From JBQTII01 sp052387905 (GTDB lineage: Bacteria; Actinomycetota; Actinomycetes; Sporichthyales; Sporichthyaceae): DNA of 53,061 nucleotides. The stretch covers positions 1 to 53,061 of the forward strand of contig JBQTIR010000029.1 of NCBI GenBank assembly GCA_052387905.1. The letters run 5' to 3'. The position numbers and the translations under genes are program-made. Positions 35,361 to 43,567 of the stretch are shown one piece after another. Each line of letters begins with the position of its first letter. The stretch's first letter is position 1. A model generated the notes under the pieces. The model was not told the DNA's origin. It did no database searches and worked only from the letters and a program-made list of their open reading frames with translations.

Positions 35361-36500
35361 TCAGCCGGCGACGCCGACCGGACGCCCGAGACCGACGGGA
35401 TTCATCGGCGGCACTGAACTGCGCCCCGCCGGCACCGCATCCGCCGGCCGAGGGCCCACCGCAGGTACCAGGTAGGCGGTGCCGGTGTCCCGGTCGCGAC
35501 CTACCCCGATCAGCACGACGCCCGCGACCCGCGCCCGGCAGCGCGCCAGGATCTGGGCGGTCTGGGCTGCGGCGGTCCGTCCGGTGCGACCGCGACGCGC
35601 GGTGACCACGACAGCGTCGGCCAGGTCGACGGGGTCCATCGCGTCCGCGGCGGCCAGCAGCGGACCGGCGTCGATCACGACAACGTCCACCATCCGGGTC
35701 GCGACGGCCAGGATGCGCGGCAGCCGGGTGGCCATGGCGCCCGGTGACCGACCGCCCCGGCGACCGATGGAGAGCACGGCCACGCCCGGGGTGCCGGAAT
35801 GCTGCACGACCTCGGCGAGCCCCGCCCCCGGGTCGTCGGCCGCGAGCAGGTCGCTGAGACCGGTTCCGGGGTGGATTCCGATAGCGAAGTGCGCGGTGGG
35901 GTGCCCGAAGTCGCAGTCCACGATCAGCACGCTGCGTCCGGCCTCAGCGATCGCCGCGGCCAGGTTGGTCACGACGCTGGAGCGGCCGTCACCACGCCTT
36001 GGGGAGGTCACCGCGACGATCCGGCCGGCCTGCTCACCGGTCCGGTTGGCCGGGGTGGGCAGGTTCAGCACCGCGGTGCGCAGCATCCGGTAGCTCTCGG
36101 CCGCACTGCCGCTCGGGCGGGCGGCGACCGCGGCGTATCCCTCGTACCGGGCACCACCGGGGATGCGCGGCACCTCGGCGAGGACCGGAGCGTCGTAGGC
36201 ACGCTCCAGATCACGCCGGGTGCGCAACCGCGCGTGGCGGCGCGGCCTGATCGCGGCGGCCCCGACCAGGCCCAGGGCCAGACCCGCCGCCCCGCCGTAG
36301 CCAGCTCGGGTCACCCGGTCCGCCGGCAGCCCGAAAAGTGGCGCGTCCGCGGTCGAGAACCCGAACCGGGCGGTGGCCGGTCCGGAATCCTCGGCGGCGA
36401 TCATCGCCGGGGTCGGCGCCGCCACCAGGCCGGCGCCGAGCACGGCAGCGGCCACCAGGACCCACCACCGGCGGAGCAACGTGCGGACGATGTCGAGCAT
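35361..36500 (-). CDS. Wzz-like / BY-kinase-like (CpsD-family) P-loop protein with altered Walker A
   Basis: 379 residues from ATG 36500; an ATG two codons upstream (36506) is equally possible. Numbered from 36506, two membrane helices (about 14-30 and 70-87) with a short loop recall a minimal Wzz chain-length regulator. A CpsD/CapB-like ParA-type ATPase follows. Walker A' is SPRRGDGRSS (168-177), with R175 where the family has the essential Lys. The second Walker motif is VDCDFGHP (196-203) and the third VVVIDAGPLL. No C-terminal tyrosine cluster is present, so autophosphorylation as in BY-kinases is doubtful. No glycosyltransferase or polymerase genes lie nearby. It could be a divergent exopolysaccharide regulator or a degenerate pseudokinase. 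Confidence 0.75.
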   Translation of the reverse strand: MLDIVRTLLRRWWVLVAAAVLGAGLVAAPTPAMIAAEDSGPATARFGFSTADAPLFGLPADRVTRAGYGGAAGLALGLVGAAAIRPRRHARLRTRRDLERAYDAPVLAEVPRIPGGARYEGYAAVAARPSGSAAESYRMLRTAVLNLPTPANRTGEQAGRIVAVTSPRRGDGRSSVVTNLAAAIAEAGRSVLIVDCDFGHPTAHFAIGIHPGTGLSDLLAADDPGAGLAEVVQHSGTPGVAVLSIGRRGGRSPGAMATRLPRILAVATRMVDVVVIDAGPLLAAADAMDPVDLADAVVVTARRGRTGRTAAAQTAQILARCRARVAGVVLIGVGRDRDTGTAYLVPAVGPRPADAVPAGRSSVPPMNPVGLGRPVGVAG

Positions 36501-36506
36501 GGCCAT

Positions 36507-36878
36507 GAGTGCACCGATCTGCGAACGGGATCCGCGCCCCCGGATCCCCCCGGCCGGCGCCCGACCTTGATCGTTACCGCGTCCGGATTGTCCGGCAATG
36601 CCTGGACGTCAAATATGACCCGCGCCGAACCGGAAGTAGACAGTTGGGGTCAATGTGACAGGTGCGATCTGTGCGGTTGCTTTACGTAGTCACTCTCCGC
36701 TGTTCATGTCACGCCGGGGGCAGTGGGCGTCCGGTTTTCGCGGTCGCCGGGGGTGCCGCGGCACGGTCCACCCCCGCGGCGCTCGCGTTGCGTTCAGCGC
36801 CGGCACAGCGGCCCCGTAACCTAGTCCCCTCAAGACGTGGCAGGCGAGGGTTCAGGCAGGCGAGAGGGCGTACAGCAC
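36507..36878. other. 372-bp divergent promoter region between the CpsD-like gene and cysQ
   Basis: No gene seen. Both flanking genes start here. Two short GTCA/TGAC palindromes are visible: GTCA-AATA-TGAC at 36608-36619 and GTCA-ATG-TGAC at 36649-36659. They are embedded in the most AT-rich part, so promoters probably lie there. Significance of such short repeats is low on their own. Confidence 0.45.
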
Positions 36879-37631
36879 ATGCGTGGGGGGACGGCCGCGG
36901 ACCTGGCGCTGGCCCGGGAGCTCGCCGACGCCGCGGGTGTGGCGCTGCTGGCGCTACGGACCGGGTGGGCGGGCACGGAATCCGAGCTGCGCAAGGCCGG
37001 TGACGCCGCCGCCCAGGACGTCCTTGCCGCGATGCTGGCCTCGGCTCGGCCCGGCGATGCCGTGCTCTCGGAGGAGGCCCGAGACTCTTCGGCCCGTCTG
37101 TCGGCAGATCGGGTCTGGATCATCGACCCCCTCGACGGCACCCGCGAGTACGGCGAGGGTCGCCACGACTGGGCCGTGCACGTCGCGCTCTGGGAGCGCG
37201 GAGCCGGCGATCTCACGGTCGGCGCCGTGGCCCTGCCCGGCATGGGACAGACGCTCGGATCCGCCGGCTTGGCGCTCCCGCCCCGCCCGGACGTCCCGGT
37301 GCGGATCGCGGTCAGCCGTTCGCGCCCGCCCGCGGTCGCCCTCGCGGTAGCAGACGCACTCGGCGCCGAGCTGGTCCCGATGGGCTCGGCCGGAGTCAAG
37401 GTGACCGCGGTCGTCCTAGGCGACGTGGATGCCTACGTCCACGGTGGCGGCCAGTACGAGTGGGACTCCGCAGCGCCGGTCGCGGTGGCCCGCGCCGCCG
37501 GGGCGTTCACCAGCCGCCTGGATGGCTCGGAGTTGATCTACAACCAGGCCGATCCGCTGTTGCCCGACCTGGTGATCTCCCGACCCGAGTTCGCCGACCG
37601 CATCCTGGCCGCGATCACTGCGGCATCCTGA
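36879..37631 (+). CDS. cysQ: 3'-phosphoadenosine 5'-phosphate/PAPS phosphatase, CysQ-like (IMPase superfamily)
   Basis: 250 residues from ATG 36879 with GAGAGGG about ten bases upstream; a GTG at 36837 would add 14 residues. Mg-dependent phosphatase motifs: SEEARDS (64-70) and WIIDPLDGTREY (80-91), and a second site near GGQYEWDSAAPVAVARAAG. In actinobacteria CysQ removes the 3'-phosphate from PAP or PAPS and so controls sulfur activation pools. Position supports this: the cysD-cysN sulfate adenylyltransferase genes follow after 49 bases on the same strand. Inositol-phosphate phosphatase activity is an alternative within the superfamily. Confidence 0.88.
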   Translation: MRGGTAADLALARELADAAGVALLALRTGWAGTESELRKAGDAAAQDVLAAMLASARPGDAVLSEEARDSSARLSADRVWIIDPLDGTREYGEGRHDWAVHVALWERGAGDLTVGAVALPGMGQTLGSAGLALPPRPDVPVRIAVSRSRPPAVALAVADALGAELVPMGSAGVKVTAVVLGDVDAYVHGGGQYEWDSAAPVAVARAAGAFTSRLDGSELIYNQADPLLPDLVISRPEFADRILAAITAAS

Positions 37632-37680
37632 TAACCCTGCCAGCCCTGCCCGAGTAATTCGATCTACAGCGAAGAGACCG

Positions 37681-38619
37681 ATGGACACCATGCATTCCCC
37701 CGGGGGAAGTATCGCCGCGCACGACTACCAGCTCAGCCAGCTGCGAGTGCTGGAGTCCGAGGCGGTGCACATCATCCGCGAGGTGGCCGCCGAGATGGAG
37801 CGGCCGTGTCTGCTGTTCTCCGGCGGCAAGGACTCCGCGGTCATGCTGCACCTCGCGGCCAAGGCGTTCGCGCCGGCGAAGATCCCCTTCCCGGTCATGC
37901 ACGTCGACACCGGGCACAACTTCCCCGAGGTCATCGCCTTCCGCGACGCCGAGGTCGAGCGGTTCGGTGTCCAGCTGATCGTGGCCTCGGTGCCCGAGGC
38001 GATCGAGCGTGGCTTCGTCCGCGAGGAGCCCAACGGTTCACGCAACCGGATCCAGACCCCGGTGCTGCTGGAGGCCTGCGAGAAGGGCCGTTTCACTGCG
38101 CTGTTCGGCGGAGCCCGCCGCGACGAGGAGCGCGCCCGCGCGAAGGAGCGGATCTTTTCCTTCCGCGACGAGTTCGGGCAGTGGGACCCGAAGAACCAGC
38201 GCCCGGAGCTGTGGAGCCTCTACAACGGTCGCGTGCACGCCGGCGAGAGCATCCGGATCTTCCCGCTCTCGAACTGGACCGAGCTCGACATCTGGCACTA
38301 CATCGGCGAGGAGAACGTCCGCCTGCCCGAGATCTATTTCGCCCACGAGCGCGAGGTGTTCCTGCGCGAGGGCATGCTCATGGCGAACAACGAGTTCTGC
38401 CGCCCGCGCGAGGGCGAGGAGACCTTCACCGCCACCGTGCGCTACCGCACGGTCGGGGATGCGACGCTGACCGCCGCCGTGCGCTCGGACGCCCGCGACG
38501 TCGCAACGATCATCGAAGAGGTCGGCGCCACCCGCCAGACCGAGCGCGGCGCCACCCGCGGGGATGACCGCGCCACCGAAGCCGCTATGGAAGACCGCAA
38601 GAAAGAGGGCTACTTCTGA
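37681..38619 (+). CDS. cysD: Sulfate adenylyltransferase subunit 2
   Basis: Makes adenosine 5'-phosphosulfate from ATP and sulfate, driven by GTP hydrolysis in CysN. 312 residues. PP-loop SGGKDS at 47-52, then HVDTGHNFPEV, GGARRDEE.RAKER, and the C-terminal AAMEDRKKEGYF characteristic of CysD. ATG 37681 is used; ATG 37690 is an alternative. Its TGA shares a base with the cysN ATG (TGATGG). Confidence 0.96.
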   Translation: MDTMHSPGGSIAAHDYQLSQLRVLESEAVHIIREVAAEMERPCLLFSGGKDSAVMLHLAAKAFAPAKIPFPVMHVDTGHNFPEVIAFRDAEVERFGVQLIVASVPEAIERGFVREEPNGSRNRIQTPVLLEACEKGRFTALFGGARRDEERARAKERIFSFRDEFGQWDPKNQRPELWSLYNGRVHAGESIRIFPLSNWTELDIWHYIGEENVRLPEIYFAHEREVFLREGMLMANNEFCRPREGEETFTATVRYRTVGDATLTAAVRSDARDVATIIEEVGATRQTERGATRGDDRATEAAMEDRKKEGYF

Positions 38620-39869
38620 TGGACCTGCTGCGCTTTGCTACCGCGGGCTCCGTCGACGACGGCAAGTCCACGCTGATCGGCCGCCTGCTCTATGACACCA
38701 AGTCGATCTTCGAGGACCAGCTCGAGCACGTCGAGAAGGTCAGCCGCGACAAGGGCCGCGAGTACACCGACCTGGCACTACTCACCGACGGTCTGCGCGC
38801 CGAGCGCGAGCAGGGCATCACGATCGACGTCGCCTACCGCTACTTCGCCACCCCCAAACGCAAATTCATCATCGCCGACACCCCCGGGCACATCCAGTAC
38901 ACCCGCAACATGGTCACCGGTGCCTCGACCGCGGACCTCGCGATCATCCTGGTCGACGCCCGCCACGGCCTGGTCGAGCAGTCGCGCCGGCACGCGTTCC
39001 TGGCCTCGCTGCTGCAGGTTCCGCACCTGGTCGTCGCGGTCAACAAGATGGACCTCGTCGACTGGGACCAGCAGGTCTACGACCGCATCCACGCCGAGTT
39101 CACCGCGTTCGCCGCGCGGCTGCGCATCCGCGACCTGGTGATCATCCCGATCTCCGCACTCAACGGCGACAACGTCGTCGAGCGTTCCGCGGCGTCCCCG
39201 TGGTATGACGGTTCGTCACTGTTGCACCACCTGGAGAACGTGCACGTCGCCAGTGACCGCAACCTGATCGACGTCCGGTTCCCGGTTCAGTACGTCATCC
39301 GACCGCAGACCACCGAGCACCACGACTACCGCGGGTACGCGGGCACCGTTGCCGGCGGTGTCCTCAAGCCCGGTGACACCGTCACCGTGCTGCCCAGTGG
39401 ATTCTCCACCACCGTCGAGGCGATCGACGGACTGGCGGGCCCGCTCGCCGAGGCCTACTCGCCGATGTCGGTCGTGGTCCGGCTGAAGGACAATCTCGAC
39501 ATCAGCCGCGGTGACATGCTCTGCCGGCCGAACAACATGCCGACCTCCACGCAGGACATCGACGCGATGGTCTGCTGGATGGTGCCCGAGCCGCTGCGGG
39601 CCGGTACCAAACTGGTCATCAAGCACACCACCCGCTCGGCGCGGGCCCTGGTCAAGGAGGTCCAGTACCGCCTGGACGTGAACTCCTTGCACCGCGACGA
39701 CTCCACCGCCGAACTGGGCCTGAACGACATCGGCCGGGTGCGCCTGCGCACGACTGTCCCGCTGTTCGTCGACGACTACCGCAACAATCGGGCGACCGGT
39801 GGCTTCATCCTGATCGACGAGGCCACCAATGTGACGGTCGCGGCGGGAATGATCACCGACACGCACTGA
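38619..39869 (+). CDS. cysN: Sulfate adenylyltransferase subunit 1 (GTPase)
   Basis: EF-Tu-like GTPase of the CysDN complex. 416 residues: G1 GSVDDGKS (10-17), REQGITIDVAY (G2 region), DTPGH (87-91), NKMD (142-145), then two beta-barrel domains. It stops after these, without the fused APS kinase (CysC) carried by mycobacterial CysNC; no cysC or cysH was found in the window, so the later steps are encoded elsewhere. One-base overlap with cysD shows coupling. Its last codons are repeated downstream of the gene. Confidence 0.96.
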   Translation: MDLLRFATAGSVDDGKSTLIGRLLYDTKSIFEDQLEHVEKVSRDKGREYTDLALLTDGLRAEREQGITIDVAYRYFATPKRKFIIADTPGHIQYTRNMVTGASTADLAIILVDARHGLVEQSRRHAFLASLLQVPHLVVAVNKMDLVDWDQQVYDRIHAEFTAFAARLRIRDLVIIPISALNGDNVVERSAASPWYDGSSLLHHLENVHVASDRNLIDVRFPVQYVIRPQTTEHHDYRGYAGTVAGGVLKPGDTVTVLPSGFSTTVEAIDGLAGPLAEAYSPMSVVVRLKDNLDISRGDMLCRPNNMPTSTQDIDAMVCWMVPEPLRAGTKLVIKHTTRSARALVKEVQYRLDVNSLHRDDSTAELGLNDIGRVRLRTTVPLFVDDYRNNRATGGFILIDEATNVTVAAGMITDTH

Positions 39870-39938
39870 CGCCCGGCGCGCTTCTTGCCGGGTGGCAGGT
39901 TCGTGTCCATGTCACCGACACGCGCTGACGCCCGGCGC
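39853..39938 (+). repeat. 27-bp direct repeat spanning the cysN stop codon
   Basis: 39853-39879 and 39912-39938 match at 26 of 27 positions (TCACCGACACGC, A or G, CTGACGCCCGGCGC). The first copy encodes the end of CysN and its stop; the second is 59 bases downstream and includes a corresponding stop. The repeat ends three bases from the stop of the convergent response-regulator gene. Confidence 0.85.
39872..39892. terminator. Hairpin between convergent cysN and response-regulator gene
   Basis: CCCGGC pairs with GCCGGG around a nine-base loop (GCGCTTCTT). It lies immediately after the cysN stop and could terminate either strand. Confidence 0.5.
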
Positions 39939-39940
39939 TG

Positions 39941-40318
39941 CTACCAGCCCTCGTCGGCGGTGGGCAGCGCGTGGTCGATCGCCGTGAGCAGCGCCGAGGC
40001 CACGAACGGCTTGGTGAGGTAGGCGGCGCCGAGCGCTCGCCCGGCGTCGATGCTCTCCTGCTGCACCCGGGCACTGAGGAAGATCGCCGGCACGGCGGTC
40101 ATGCCCTCGCGTTTGCGGAGCTCGGTGAGCAGTTCGAACCCGGTCATGCAGGGCAGGCCGACGTCCAGGATCACCACATCGGGCACGTTCTCCCCCAGCG
40201 CGTCCAGGGCTTGCGGGCCGGACGAGGCGCTCAGCACCTTGTGGCCGGCGGCTCGGCAACGCGCGCTGACGAGATTGAGGATGTCGGAGTCGTCCTCGAC
40301 CACGAGCACTCGGGCCAT
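39941..40318 (-). CDS. Single-domain response regulator (REC only)
   Basis: 125 residues making one receiver domain: acidic pair ED at 8-10, phospho-acceptor D52 in VVILDVGLP, Ser/Ala of FLSARV and Lys in LTKPF. No output domain, so it should act by protein contact or as a phosphate relay/sink. It follows the other REC gene by one base in a kinase-REC-REC operon. Confidence 0.9.
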   Translation of the reverse strand: MARVLVVEDDSDILNLVSARCRAAGHKVLSASSGPQALDALGENVPDVVILDVGLPCMTGFELLTELRKREGMTAVPAIFLSARVQQESIDAGRALGAAYLTKPFVASALLTAIDHALPTADEGW

Positions 40319-40319
40319 G

Positions 40320-40694
40320 TCAGTTACCTCGACTTTCGATGACGTGCACCAGGCGGGCGATGTCGGCGGATCGGAACGGCTTCATGACGTAGCCGTCCAC
40401 GGTGGGCAACTCGGCGGAATCCGCCGGGTCGAGCACGGACAGGACGTACACCGGGACGGTGTCGGTGAAAGCCTGGGCGCGTAAGTGCCGAATGAAGTCC
40501 CAGCCGTCCATTCCGGGCAGCATGATGTCGACGACCGCGAGGTCGGGTCGTTCGGAAAGCACGGCAACCAGGGCAGCCTCACCGCTGTCCACCGCCACCG
40601 TGCGGTGACCGGCGCGACGGAAGCGCCGCACGAGCAGTTCGCGTACGTCCGGATCGTCCTCGACGATCAGGACAGCGCCACATCGGTCGCTCAT
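40320..40694 (-). CDS. Single-domain response regulator (REC only)
   Basis: 124 residues from ATG 40694, whose A is shared with the stop codon of the kinase gene (TGATG); GTG 40697 is one codon earlier. Receiver domain with IVEDDPDV, phospho-acceptor Asp in LAVVDIMLPGMDG (56 from this start), Ser in VLSVLD and MKPF. No output domain. Translationally coupled to the kinase, so it is its most probable direct partner. Confidence 0.9.
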   Translation of the reverse strand: MSDRCGAVLIVEDDPDVRELLVRRFRRAGHRTVAVDSGEAALVAVLSERPDLAVVDIMLPGMDGWDFIRHLRAQAFTDTVPVYVLSVLDPADSAELPTVDGYVMKPFRSADIARLVHVIESRGN

Positions 40695-42922
40695 CACACC
40701 CCCACGGGTTGGCGGGCAGGTACCGCGAGAGGGAGCTCGACCGTGATCGTGGTGCCCACCCCGGACGCGGATTCCACGGCGATGGACCCGCGGTGAGCGT
40801 CGACGATCGACTTGACGATCGCCAGCCCGAGGCCAGTGCCCTGGACGGCGTTCTCGCGCGCCGTGGAGGCGCGGAAGAATCGGGTGAACAGCTGGTCCTG
40901 CTCAGCTTCGGGGATGCCGATGCCGGTGTCAGCGATGACCAGCCGCACGTTGTCCGCGGCGCGTTCGGCGCGCAGGCTGACCTGTCCGTCGTCCGGGGTG
41001 AACTTGATCGCGTTGGTCACCAGGTTCGACACCACCCGCTCGAGCTGGCTGCCGTCGCCGAGCACGCGGCCGACCTCGCCGTCGACCACGACATCGAAGC
41101 GGAGCCGGCGCTCGCTGAGCAGGGGCAGCACGGAGCGGTGCACCTCGCGGACGACGGCAGCGAGATCGACGGTGTCCAGCCCGGTGGGTAGGTTTCCGGC
41201 CTCGATTCGCGAGAGCGAGAGCAGTTGCTCGATCAGGTCGAGAAGCCGATGCGAATTGCGATCAACGACCTCGACCAGGCGCAACTGCTCGACGGTGAGC
41301 GCGCCGGCCTCACCGTCCACGAGCATCTCCAGGTAGCCGGTGATGGACGTGAGCGGCGTGCGCAGCTCGTGGGAGACCGAGGACACGAAGTCCGACTTCG
41401 TCTGGTCGAGCTCACGCAGGCGCCGGACGATCTCATGTTCTTGCTGGTAGGACTGCGCCTGCAGCAGGGCCGCGCCCACCGTGCGGGCCAGCGCCTGCAG
41501 GATCGCGATCTCGTTGCGAGTCCAGACCCGCGGGGTCGTCGAGTGCAGGCTGACCCAGCCCATCAAGCGGGAGCCGACCCACATCGGCGCCCCCAGGTAG
41601 CCCTGGATCGCATACCCGACGATCTCTGCCGCCTCCGCGGGCCGCAGGCGGGCGTCGTCCTGGACATCGAAGATTGCCAGGACGGCGTCGTCGCCGGCGC
41701 TTCGGCGCGACAGTCGCACTATCCCGGCTGCGGGTGCGGCACCGGACGGCAGCGGGTCCAGACCGGGCCGGGCCCAGCTCTCGGCGATCACACCGACACT
41801 GTCGTCCTCGACGATCCGGACGACGACCCGGTCCACGTCCAGGCGCTGGCCCAACGAGGTCACGGTGCGGCGCAGCACCGAGTCGGGTTCCAGGTCCTGA
41901 CGGATGGCATGGGTCAGGTCGTTGATCAGACTCGAGCGGTGCGCTTGTTCGTTGATCTCGGCCTGGTTACGTCGGTCGGTGGTGACGTCTTGAGCGATGC
42001 CGATGAAGCCGGCGATTGCGCCGTCCGCGTCCCGGATCGCGGTACTGGTCAAGGAGACCGTGATTCGTTGGCCGTACTTGCGGATGTAGGTCCAGTCCTG
42101 CACGTCGGCTCGCCCGGCGCGCGCGTCGTGCACGAACACCTCGAACCCGGGCTCGATCCCCAGGTCCGCTGCCCGCCGGCGCACCTCGTCCGCATCATGG
42201 AGGTGCAAGGGGTTGCGCCCGACCATCTCGTCACTGGAGTAGCCGGTCAGACGGCCCGCGCCCTCGTTGAAGACGGTGATCACGCCGCGGGCATCGGTGG
42301 CGATGATCGAGAACTGGGTAGCCGCCTCCAGGACGGCGGCGAAGTGGTCGCGTGCGTCGAGAGCGGTGATCTTGGCTTCCACGAGGTCGTGGGCACTGTG
42401 CTTGAGCTGGGTGACCAACATGTTGACGGTCAGTCCGATGAACGCCGACATGACGGCGTAGAGCGCCGCGCGATGTAGTTCCGAGGTCGGGTAACGCGCG
42501 GTGCCGGCCAGTGCGGTCGGCAGCGCCAGCACGGCAGTCAGCAGCACGACCGAGGCCAGGACCTCCCGCCGGTTGCCGTAGAGAGCAAACAGCAGCACCG
42601 GCAGCAGCACCAGCACTGTGAAGGGTGAGGTCGGTCCGCCGGTGGCCTCGCGCAGCATGGCGACCACCGGGAAGAAGGCCAGTGGAACGACGGCCTGCGA
42701 CCACCGCGGCAGGTGCTCCCACGGTAGGAACAACGCCGCAGCGATGCACACCAGGGCGCAACTGATGGTCACCGCGAACAGCATCGGGTGCGCGCTGCCG
42801 GCGGAAAACGTCGCCACCGCCAAGGTGGTGATCACCACGCCGGCGAAGGGGGTGATCCGTCGCCAGAGGCCCTGCGGGTCGAATGGCCCGAGGTCGCGCT
42901 GATCCACCGGTGCGAAGGTCAC
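40694..42922 (-). CDS. Membrane histidine kinase with PAS and GAF domains
   Basis: 742 residues from GTG 42922. About six membrane helices fill residues ~25-180, without a large extracellular loop, so the signal is probably membrane-borne or internal. A PAS domain (~190-310, FSIIATDARGVITVFNEGAGRLTGYSSDEMVG) with its PAC segment follows, then GAF (~340-495). Next are HisKA with H518 in VSSVSHELRTPLTS and the catalytic ATPase domain with VVSNLVTNAIKFTP (N box), IADTGIGIP (G1) and GTGLGLAIVKSIV (G2). It is co-transcribed with the two REC proteins downstream; no DNA-binding regulator is encoded with them. Confidence 0.93.
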   Translation of the reverse strand: MTFAPVDQRDLGPFDPQGLWRRITPFAGVVITTLAVATFSAGSAHPMLFAVTISCALVCIAAALFLPWEHLPRWSQAVVPLAFFPVVAMLREATGGPTSPFTVLVLLPVLLFALYGNRREVLASVVLLTAVLALPTALAGTARYPTSELHRAALYAVMSAFIGLTVNMLVTQLKHSAHDLVEAKITALDARDHFAAVLEAATQFSIIATDARGVITVFNEGAGRLTGYSSDEMVGRNPLHLHDADEVRRRAADLGIEPGFEVFVHDARAGRADVQDWTYIRKYGQRITVSLTSTAIRDADGAIAGFIGIAQDVTTDRRNQAEINEQAHRSSLINDLTHAIRQDLEPDSVLRRTVTSLGQRLDVDRVVVRIVEDDSVGVIAESWARPGLDPLPSGAAPAAGIVRLSRRSAGDDAVLAIFDVQDDARLRPAEAAEIVGYAIQGYLGAPMWVGSRLMGWVSLHSTTPRVWTRNEIAILQALARTVGAALLQAQSYQQEHEIVRRLRELDQTKSDFVSSVSHELRTPLTSITGYLEMLVDGEAGALTVEQLRLVEVVDRNSHRLLDLIEQLLSLSRIEAGNLPTGLDTVDLAAVVREVHRSVLPLLSERRLRFDVVVDGEVGRVLGDGSQLERVVSNLVTNAIKFTPDDGQVSLRAERAADNVRLVIADTGIGIPEAEQDQLFTRFFRASTARENAVQGTGLGLAIVKSIVDAHRGSIAVESASGVGTTITVELPLAVPARQPVGV

Positions 42923-43149
42923 ACCTACATGTTTCGGTCACTGGGGCGCGGACTTGAGGTCGCCGGAGCACGGATGTGGGCCACCTGCCTGTCCAGGGGC
43001 CGCGCCTGGGGAAACGGTGATGGACCGCCTTGGTCCCCTCTGTCCCGAAATGCGCCACCCGGATGGCGGTCCCTAGCTGAAAAGATAGTGACGTTGGCTC
43101 AGAAGATGGCGTTCCTCGCAGCAGCGGGACCAACACCTTGGGGGGAATC

Positions 43150-43521
43150 ATGCAGACGCTGACTATTCCGGAGCAGCAGTCGCTCGGAGTGGAAGACGCC
43201 CGTCACGGGCAGCGTGCCAGTCACCGCCGGGACCGTGGCCGTCTTGTCGCGCTCGGCATCGCCGGGGTTGCCGCGGTCGGCCTGGTCGGCTCACTTGCGC
43301 TCAGCGGCGGCTCGGCCAGTGCCGCCGCGGAGTGCAAGACCGCCACGTCGGCCGTGATGGCCGTCTGGGCCGTCGACGCCGCCAGCCCTGCGGTCGCCAT
43401 TCCGGCCGCGTGCAACGGGGTCTCCTCGAACGAGGCCCAGCTGATCTTCGCGCAGAGCATGGGCGTCGCGCTCCAGCAGGTCATCGCCGAGCGGATCGCG
43501 CAGGTCGCCGCGGTCGGGTGA
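43150..43521 (+). CDS. Small exported or membrane-anchored protein, unknown function
   Basis: 123 residues from ATG 43150, with GGGGGG six bases upstream; another ATG at 43138 adds four residues. A basic cytoplasmic stretch (RHGQRASHRRDRGR) precedes a hydrophobic segment (LVALGIAGVAAVGLVGSLALSG), then ASA, a possible cleavage site, and a ~70-residue domain with two cysteines (AECKT, AACNG) that could form a disulfide. No family recognised. It faces the kinase gene divergently and is followed by a strong hairpin shared with the sortase gene. Confidence 0.65.
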   Translation: MQTLTIPEQQSLGVEDARHGQRASHRRDRGRLVALGIAGVAAVGLVGSLALSGGSASAAAECKTATSAVMAVWAVDAASPAVAIPAACNGVSSNEAQLIFAQSMGVALQQVIAERIAQVAAVG

Positions 43522-43529
43522 TCACACGG

Positions 43530-43567
43530 CCGTAGCCCGGGCGTGCGTGTGCACGGCCGGGCTACGG
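43530..43567. terminator. Bidirectional terminator between small exported protein and sortase
   Basis: An 11-bp perfect stem CCGTAGCCCGG/CCGGGCTACGG with a 16-base loop. Its right arm covers the sortase stop codon (43562-43564). Confidence 0.75.
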
